A DNA stretch of 64,000 nucleotides from Bacillota bacterium (GTDB lineage Bacteria; Bacillota; Clostridia; Clostridiales; Clostridiaceae), in NCBI GenBank assembly GCA_023445445.1, contig JAEXLD010000118.1, positions 69,451 through 133,450 of the forward strand, given 5' to 3'. A model generated the notes under the pieces. It saw only the letters and a program-made list of their open reading frames with translations, was not told where the DNA came from and did no database searches. Numbering within the stretch: the stretch's first letter is position 1; each line of letters begins with the position of its first letter. The position numbers and the translations under genes were made by a program. Positions 59,893 to 64,000 of the stretch are shown here, in pieces.

Positions 59893-60800
59893 TATTCATC
59901 GTCACCTTCTACGTCTTCATCAGTCAATCCTCTCATTAACGATTCTTGTGCCATAGACTGTATAGATGTATCTCCTAACACTAGATTTTTTGTATATCTT
60001 TTCATATCTGCAATTGTAGCTTCAACAATGTCAAAATCTTCTTTAACTCCATATGGTTCAATAAACCCATCTTTTTCTAGCTTATCAATAAACTCACTTA
60101 ATGTAGCAAACCCCCCCATATCATCTACCGCTGACCTCTGAACCGCTGTGAATTTAGCTGATTTCATTAAAGTATCATAAACAGTAGATAACTTTTGGAA
60201 TTCACCTATATTGTCATTATCTAATGCTTCATCCATCTTTAATGATACTTTTGATATTTTGTGTAAGTAATCTTTGTGAGAAGCAGTTTTAACGTCATAA
60301 CTATTTTGCATATCTTTACTAAAACTTTCTAATTTTCGTATTTGATCTACGGTGTACCCATTCCCCCATTTTTTAATCATATCAGAAGTAACAATTTCAC
60401 TTATGTTATTAATAGATATATTCTCTTTAAGGTTTTCAAATATACTGTCCCTATATCTCAATAGTCTATTTTGAGTCAATCCTAAATCTTTAAAATAAAA
60501 ACCTATCGCACTTTTAGTATTATCACATTTTTCCATATTATCTATGAAGATTTGATGTATGTACGGTCTATCAACCTTCATCAACATTGCTTTAAATTTA
60601 TCCAAATCTACATTCCCATTTGCATCTAAACCCATAGTTTGGACGCAAGATTTACAATAGCATAAAAGTCCACTGGCTGTACTTCCATAGCTTTTATAAA
60701 ACTCACTAGTTTTTTTATCTTTATCGCAATTAGAGCAGTAAACCAATTCTCTATCTGTCACTTGTGTTTTTCCTTTATTTGATTTTGTTGTTCTAGCCAA
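59892..60800 (-). CDS. Probable terminase small subunit with zinc finger
   Basis: About 302 residues from TTG 60800 (GTG 60809 is an alternative; AAAGGA upstream). An N-terminal zinc motif CSNC...CYCKSC (Cys22, Cys25 and later pair) is followed by helical regions. It sits directly before the large subunit and overlaps it, so it is the best candidate for DNA recognition at packaging. A stretch MDEALDNDNIGEFQKL resembles one in the next upstream gene. Confidence 0.65.
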   Translation of the reverse strand: MARTTKSNKGKTQVTDRELVYCSNCDKDKKTSEFYKSYGSTASGLLCYCKSCVQTMGLDANGNVDLDKFKAMLMKVDRPYIHQIFIDNMEKCDNTKSAIGFYFKDLGLTQNRLLRYRDSIFENLKENISINNISEIVTSDMIKKWGNGYTVDQIRKLESFSKDMQNSYDVKTASHKDYLHKISKVSLKMDEALDNDNIGEFQKLSTVYDTLMKSAKFTAVQRSAVDDMGGFATLSEFIDKLEKDGFIEPYGVKEDFDIVEATIADMKRYTKNLVLGDTSIQSMAQESLMRGLTDEDVEGDDE

Positions 60801-60859
60801 TACAACCACTTCCTTTCTTTTTAATTAATTATTACATTTAACTACTTACCCTTGCAGAT

Positions 60860-60906
60860 AAGCACTATAAATACAATAAGACTAGGTAGAGCAAATCCAC
60901 CTAGTC
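60860..60906 (-). terminator. Terminator-like hairpin before the terminase genes
   Basis: GACTAGGT pairs with ACCTAGTC in the gap 60801-60930; on the minus strand the hairpin is followed by TTATTGTATTT. Moderate T content only. Confidence 0.5.
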
Positions 60907-60930
60907 AATAAAATTACATTTTTATTAAGT

Positions 60931-61860
60931 TTAATTAATTTTTATAATTGAATTACTAGCATCAATTACATTATAATCATCAATTCTAAGAGCATCATAT
61001 ACAAATATGCCAAATCCTCTAATATCCATATAGATAGGCACTTCCTTATTATAATTCAGTATTTCTTTTACTTTATTAGCCATAACATCAATATTGTTAA
61101 CTTTAGTTTTTTCTCCTTTGAAATAAATACAAATACCATCTTTATCAGCTTCTACATACGCTTTCTCATAATTCATCATACTATCTTCGTTTTTTATTTC
61201 AAATTTTCTATGATTCTTAATTTCAGAACCTTTCTGCTCCCATACAGCAATATACTCTTTATTCTCACATGAATATTTACTCCATTGCTGACACCACTCT
61301 TCATTTTGTATTAAAAAAGTTACCTCTCTTAAAGCTGTAACCAAATTCTTGTAAGTTCCTATATTATCTTCATCTATAGCCTTGCTCATTTTTTCCAATA
61401 GCAACCTTTGGTCGTTCTTTAACGCAGATAGTAAATCTAACTTTAAATCTGATGATGAATTTGAATCTTCCATATCAATAGCATACGTGCTCACTACCGA
61501 ACCCAAACCTTCCTCTAATACAAATTTGTGACAATGCTTTGGGTGCCCATCTTTTTTGTTGTCATCTAAATATATAATACTATCTTTGAATTTTTTTCCA
61601 TCATATTGTTTAAGACTATGTATTTTTCTCATATAATCAGATATATCTCTACATCCTTTTATTATATTTTGGTCAAAAATTAAATCATATGTCTGACATA
61701 TTCTTAAAATTGCACTCTTTTTATTCATGCCAACTTGGTTAGCAAGCAATTCATATTCCTTTTTTACCTCTTCCTTAGTTTTAGTTGAGATTAATTCATA
61801 ATAATCTTCTAGTCTATCCCAAGTCATACATTGCCCACCTTGAACTCTTTCTTTATTCAT
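60931..61860 (-). CDS. Hypothetical protein related in part to the small terminase
   Basis: 309 residues from ATG 61860, chosen because GGAGG lies five bases upstream (an in-frame start at 61923 has none). Helical N-terminal half, beta-rich C-terminal third. It contains MSKAIDEDNIGTYKNL, matching MDEALDNDNIGEFQKL of the small terminase candidate, suggesting a shared domain. Stop lies in a junction-motif variant. Possibly DNA-binding. Confidence 0.55.
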   Translation of the reverse strand: MNKERVQGGQCMTWDRLEDYYELISTKTKEEVKKEYELLANQVGMNKKSAILRICQTYDLIFDQNIIKGCRDISDYMRKIHSLKQYDGKKFKDSIIYLDDNKKDGHPKHCHKFVLEEGLGSVVSTYAIDMEDSNSSSDLKLDLLSALKNDQRLLLEKMSKAIDEDNIGTYKNLVTALREVTFLIQNEEWCQQWSKYSCENKEYIAVWEQKGSEIKNHRKFEIKNEDSMMNYEKAYVEADKDGICIYFKGEKTKVNNIDVMANKVKEILNYNKEVPIYMDIRGFGIFVYDALRIDDYNVIDASNSIIKIN

Positions 61861-61883
61861 AACTTCCTCCACGATGTCGGTCA

Positions 61884-61950
61884 TCACCCCATTATATTTA
61901 AGGACTAAAATCCTTAACAACAATCACCATTTCAGATGATTGCTATAAAA
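61884..61950 (-). repeat. Two tandem small inverted repeats upstream of the 309-aa gene
   Basis: In minus orientation, CAATCA/TGATTG with a ten-base loop followed by AAGGA/TCCTT. No T-run; could be a leader structure or operator. The gap holds no gene. Confidence 0.35.
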
Positions 61951-61961
61951 ATTTTAATTAA

Positions 61962-62483
61962 TTATTGTTTTAATATGTTAATTTTGTCCACCACATCATC
62001 AAGAGTGCAATCCCTAGTTACTTCCTCAACAAGCTTTAAGTATTTTTTAACTATACAATGAGGACAGTCATCTTCACCCATCTCTGATAATTCCTCCAGT
62101 AAATCATAAGTTAATTTCTCTAACCAGTCATCTTCTTCAGCATCAATCTTGACAACAATCAATTCTTCATAATCAACCATATCAAGATCTATTTCATCTA
62201 ATATTTCTTCTTGAATAAAACATATATCGGTTTCATTAATTATCTGGTTTTCATCATCATAATATAATGGTTCAATAAACCATCCATCTAAATTACGAAC
62301 CTTACTCACTACAACTATGTCACTATCATCTAAAATTTCTTCGTGATATTTAAAATTCTCTATGTATTCATCTTTGCTACCACATATTTCATCCAGTAAT
62401 TCTTCAGCATCTCCACTTAACAAATACAAAGATATATCTTTCTTTAAAAACCCTTCTTGGTCAAGCATGTTATATAAACTCAT
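61962..62483 (-). CDS. Very acidic hypothetical protein (173 aa)
   Basis: 173 residues, with Asp/Glu-rich body (EEILDEIDLDMVDYEEL) and a lone CPHC near residue 144. GAGAGGTG upstream. The strong negative charge could indicate DNA mimicry or a scaffold-like function, but nothing proves either. Confidence 0.6.
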   Translation of the reverse strand: MSLYNMLDQEGFLKKDISLYLLSGDAEELLDEICGSKDEYIENFKYHEEILDDSDIVVVSKVRNLDGWFIEPLYYDDENQIINETDICFIQEEILDEIDLDMVDYEELIVVKIDAEEDDWLEKLTYDLLEELSEMGEDDCPHCIVKKYLKLVEEVTRDCTLDDVVDKINILKQ

Positions 62484-62541
62484 TTTACACCTCTCATTTT
62501 AATTAATTTTATCTCTATTTAAGAGTATATCAGTTAAGATA

Positions 62542-63762
62542 CTAATTTAATTCAACATTCTTAATTGACTCAACACCATCCTCATTAACAACTATTAATG
62601 TTTGTCCTGCTTTCCCGTAACAACTCATTCTTTTTACGCTATATGGATTAGCACCAAATAAACATCCATTAGTTATTACGTAGCCACCATTATTCATAGT
62701 TTCTATATTAAAATTATGAAAATGACCTCTAAGAATTATGTCATAAAAATCTTTATCCATAGTTGCTTCAGCATCAAACAATTTCTTACTCTCTTTTACT
62801 CTGTTATCACCATGAATAACCTTTATCTTTTTCCCACACATTTCAAATACAGCACTATCATCTTTAAAATCTGTTGCTAAAACATGTATTCTATTATTTT
62901 TAGATAGCTCAACAAAATCCTTAAACATTTCAACTATGATTATATTGGAATTATCTCCTTCAATATTCGCATCTTTTGATCCTGCTCCACGATTGTGATT
63001 TCCACCAACTGATACGAATTCTACATTTGCATATTCTGATATAGAAGTACAAAATCCATACAATAATCTTGTAGCTTTAACTATCTGTTCATTAAGATTA
63101 AATTCACATTCATATGATTGATTTTGCCTCATGTATAATCCCTCAATAGAATCTCCACCATTAACCACCACAACATCAGTAATATTATATAAATTGCACA
63201 TCTTTTTAGTTTCAGCTAATAGTTTAGATAATCTTTCCTTTGCAATATTATAATTAAATCTATTTCCTTTATAATCTTTAATTACATATCCAATATGCCA
63301 ATCAGATAATAATACTATTAATTTATTTTCACTATCTCTTATTATTGGTTCATATGGTATTTCTCTAAATTCATCAATTTCTTCTCTCAAAGCTTCTTTT
63401 ATGTCATTAGATATTTCAATAGCTTTTACAAAATCTCTTTTAATCCTACCTAATTTATTCATTTTATTTTTAACTTCTTGTTTAACTATGTACAACTCTC
63501 CAAGTTCTTCTTTTATTTCATCTAGCTTATTACTACCTTTTTTATCACACAAAGCTTTTTCAAAACCATCATCATATCCGATAGCATAATTTTTATATAT
63601 TCCCCTTATGTAACTTTCTTGATAACTTGTTCCTAGTTCTTTATTAATTGCTTCTGCTAAATCCTCATTTCTAAGATTTAAACTAACTTTATTTGAATAA
63701 CATCTATATATGTATTGCTCTCTTGATTCATCATCTCTCTTCTTTAAAATATCCTCTCTCAT
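62542..63762 (-). CDS. Metallophosphoesterase with N-terminal helical domain
   Basis: 406 residues. N-terminal 140 are helical and charged with an HTH-like start (SLNLRNEDLAEAINKELGTS); residues about 145-360 form a calcineurin-like phosphoesterase with Asp154-x-His156, Asp204, Asn255-His256, His318 and His347/His349 (GHFH). Such SbcD/Mre11-like genes often sit next to terminases in clostridial phages. Likely a DNA nuclease, by context. CGAGGTGGG upstream. Confidence 0.85.
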   Translation of the reverse strand: MREDILKKRDDESREQYIYRCYSNKVSLNLRNEDLAEAINKELGTSYQESYIRGIYKNYAIGYDDGFEKALCDKKGSNKLDEIKEELGELYIVKQEVKNKMNKLGRIKRDFVKAIEISNDIKEALREEIDEFREIPYEPIIRDSENKLIVLLSDWHIGYVIKDYKGNRFNYNIAKERLSKLLAETKKMCNLYNITDVVVVNGGDSIEGLYMRQNQSYECEFNLNEQIVKATRLLYGFCTSISEYANVEFVSVGGNHNRGAGSKDANIEGDNSNIIIVEMFKDFVELSKNNRIHVLATDFKDDSAVFEMCGKKIKVIHGDNRVKESKKLFDAEATMDKDFYDIILRGHFHNFNIETMNNGGYVITNGCLFGANPYSVKRMSCYGKAGQTLIVVNEDGVESIKNVELN

Positions 63763-63774
63763 AATCCCACCTCG

Positions 63775-63939
63775 TTATACTAACTGTTCAGTTTCACATT
63801 TGGTATTTGGACATAGTACGACAGTTCCGCATTTAGTTTCATCAACATAACCTTGAACTTTAAGTTCATCTAGGTTGTACTTCTTTCCACAATATTTACA
63901 TGTAAAATCTAAAACTTTTTTAATTCTCTTTTCTCCCAT
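63775..63939 (-). CDS. Zinc-ribbon protein (54 aa)
   Basis: A 54-codon frame just before the phosphoesterase. CKYC near residue 14 and CPNTKC near residue 45 form a zinc ribbon, with a basic start MGEKRIKK. Its stop is 12 bases from the next start. Short DNA-binding-like protein; function unknown. Confidence 0.55.
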   Translation of the reverse strand: MGEKRIKKVLDFTCKYCGKKYNLDELKVQGYVDETKCGTVVLCPNTKCETEQLV

Positions 63940-64000
63940 ATGTCATTCTCTCCATTTATTTAATTAATTTTTGTATAATAAAAAGAGTAGAGGAAACCTA

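Noticed and set aside
1..64000. tRNA genes, CRISPR arrays, insertion sequences
   Set aside because: Looked for cloverleaf-like segments, regular spacer repeats and transposase motifs on both strands by eye; none found.

Overview
The window is part of an AT-rich, double-stranded DNA tailed-phage genome (or a prophage or plasmid-prophage). The host is probably a strictly anaerobic low-GC Gram-positive, most likely Clostridium or a close relative. The evidence is strong GGAGG-type ribosome binding sites on nearly every gene, an oxygen-sensitive class III ribonucleotide reductase with its activase, an amidase endolysin with a CWB2-like C-terminus, a UviB/BhlA-like holin, BppU-type baseplate proteins, and a long-tailed (siphovirus-type) tail module with no sheath gene. 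No DNA polymerase, primase, tRNA or CRISPR array was seen, so replication genes lie outside the window.

Layout. (1) 1-22.8 kb, plus strand: about 55 tightly packed genes, mostly small. Recognisable ones are a Panacea-domain protein, a Dam-type methylase, a secreted 3D-like protein, an SPFH/band-7 membrane protein, NrdD and NrdG, dUTPase, a dual-specificity-type phosphatase, a YspA/SLOG protein, nucleoside 2-deoxyribosyltransferase, a PQ-loop membrane protein, a 5'-nucleotidase and thymidine kinase. Three promoters sharing one upstream block (about 3.97, 13.1 and 19.35 kb) divide the region into transcription units. (2) 22.8-23.0 kb: convergent terminators. (3) 23.0-63.9 kb, minus strand, read right to left: zinc-ribbon protein, metallophosphoesterase, terminase subunits, portal, ClpP-type protease, capsid genes, connectors, tail tube, chaperone-like gene, tape measure, distal tail, tail-tip protein, BppU-phosphoesterase fibre, endolysin, second BppU protein, YadA-like fibre, RusA-like resolvase, tyrosine recombinase, holin-like genes and a polysaccharide-deacetylase fibre.

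Two islands break the minus-strand pattern. At 47.0-48.2 kb a terminator-bounded cassette holds a plus-strand HTH gene divergent from a 30-codon ORF and a lipoprotein gene (a moron layout), next to a free-standing homing endonuclease. At 26.6-28.8 kb a recombinase, a plus-strand small DNA-binding-like protein and a RusA-like resolvase sit inside the lysis/fibre region.

The most interesting signals are not protein genes. A compact plus-strand RNA with its own near-consensus promoter, three hairpins and an intrinsic terminator lies antisense between two holin-like genes (26080-26207). A second, weaker candidate lies beside the endolysin (33089-33230), and an attenuator-like leader precedes the homing endonuclease. 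A 14-bp motif giving stops in all three frames recurs at gene junctions, always co-oriented with transcription. The three fibre/enzyme genes share an 18-21 bp internal seam, and two of them share a 27-bp downstream repeat, which suggests exchangeable receptor-binding cassettes.
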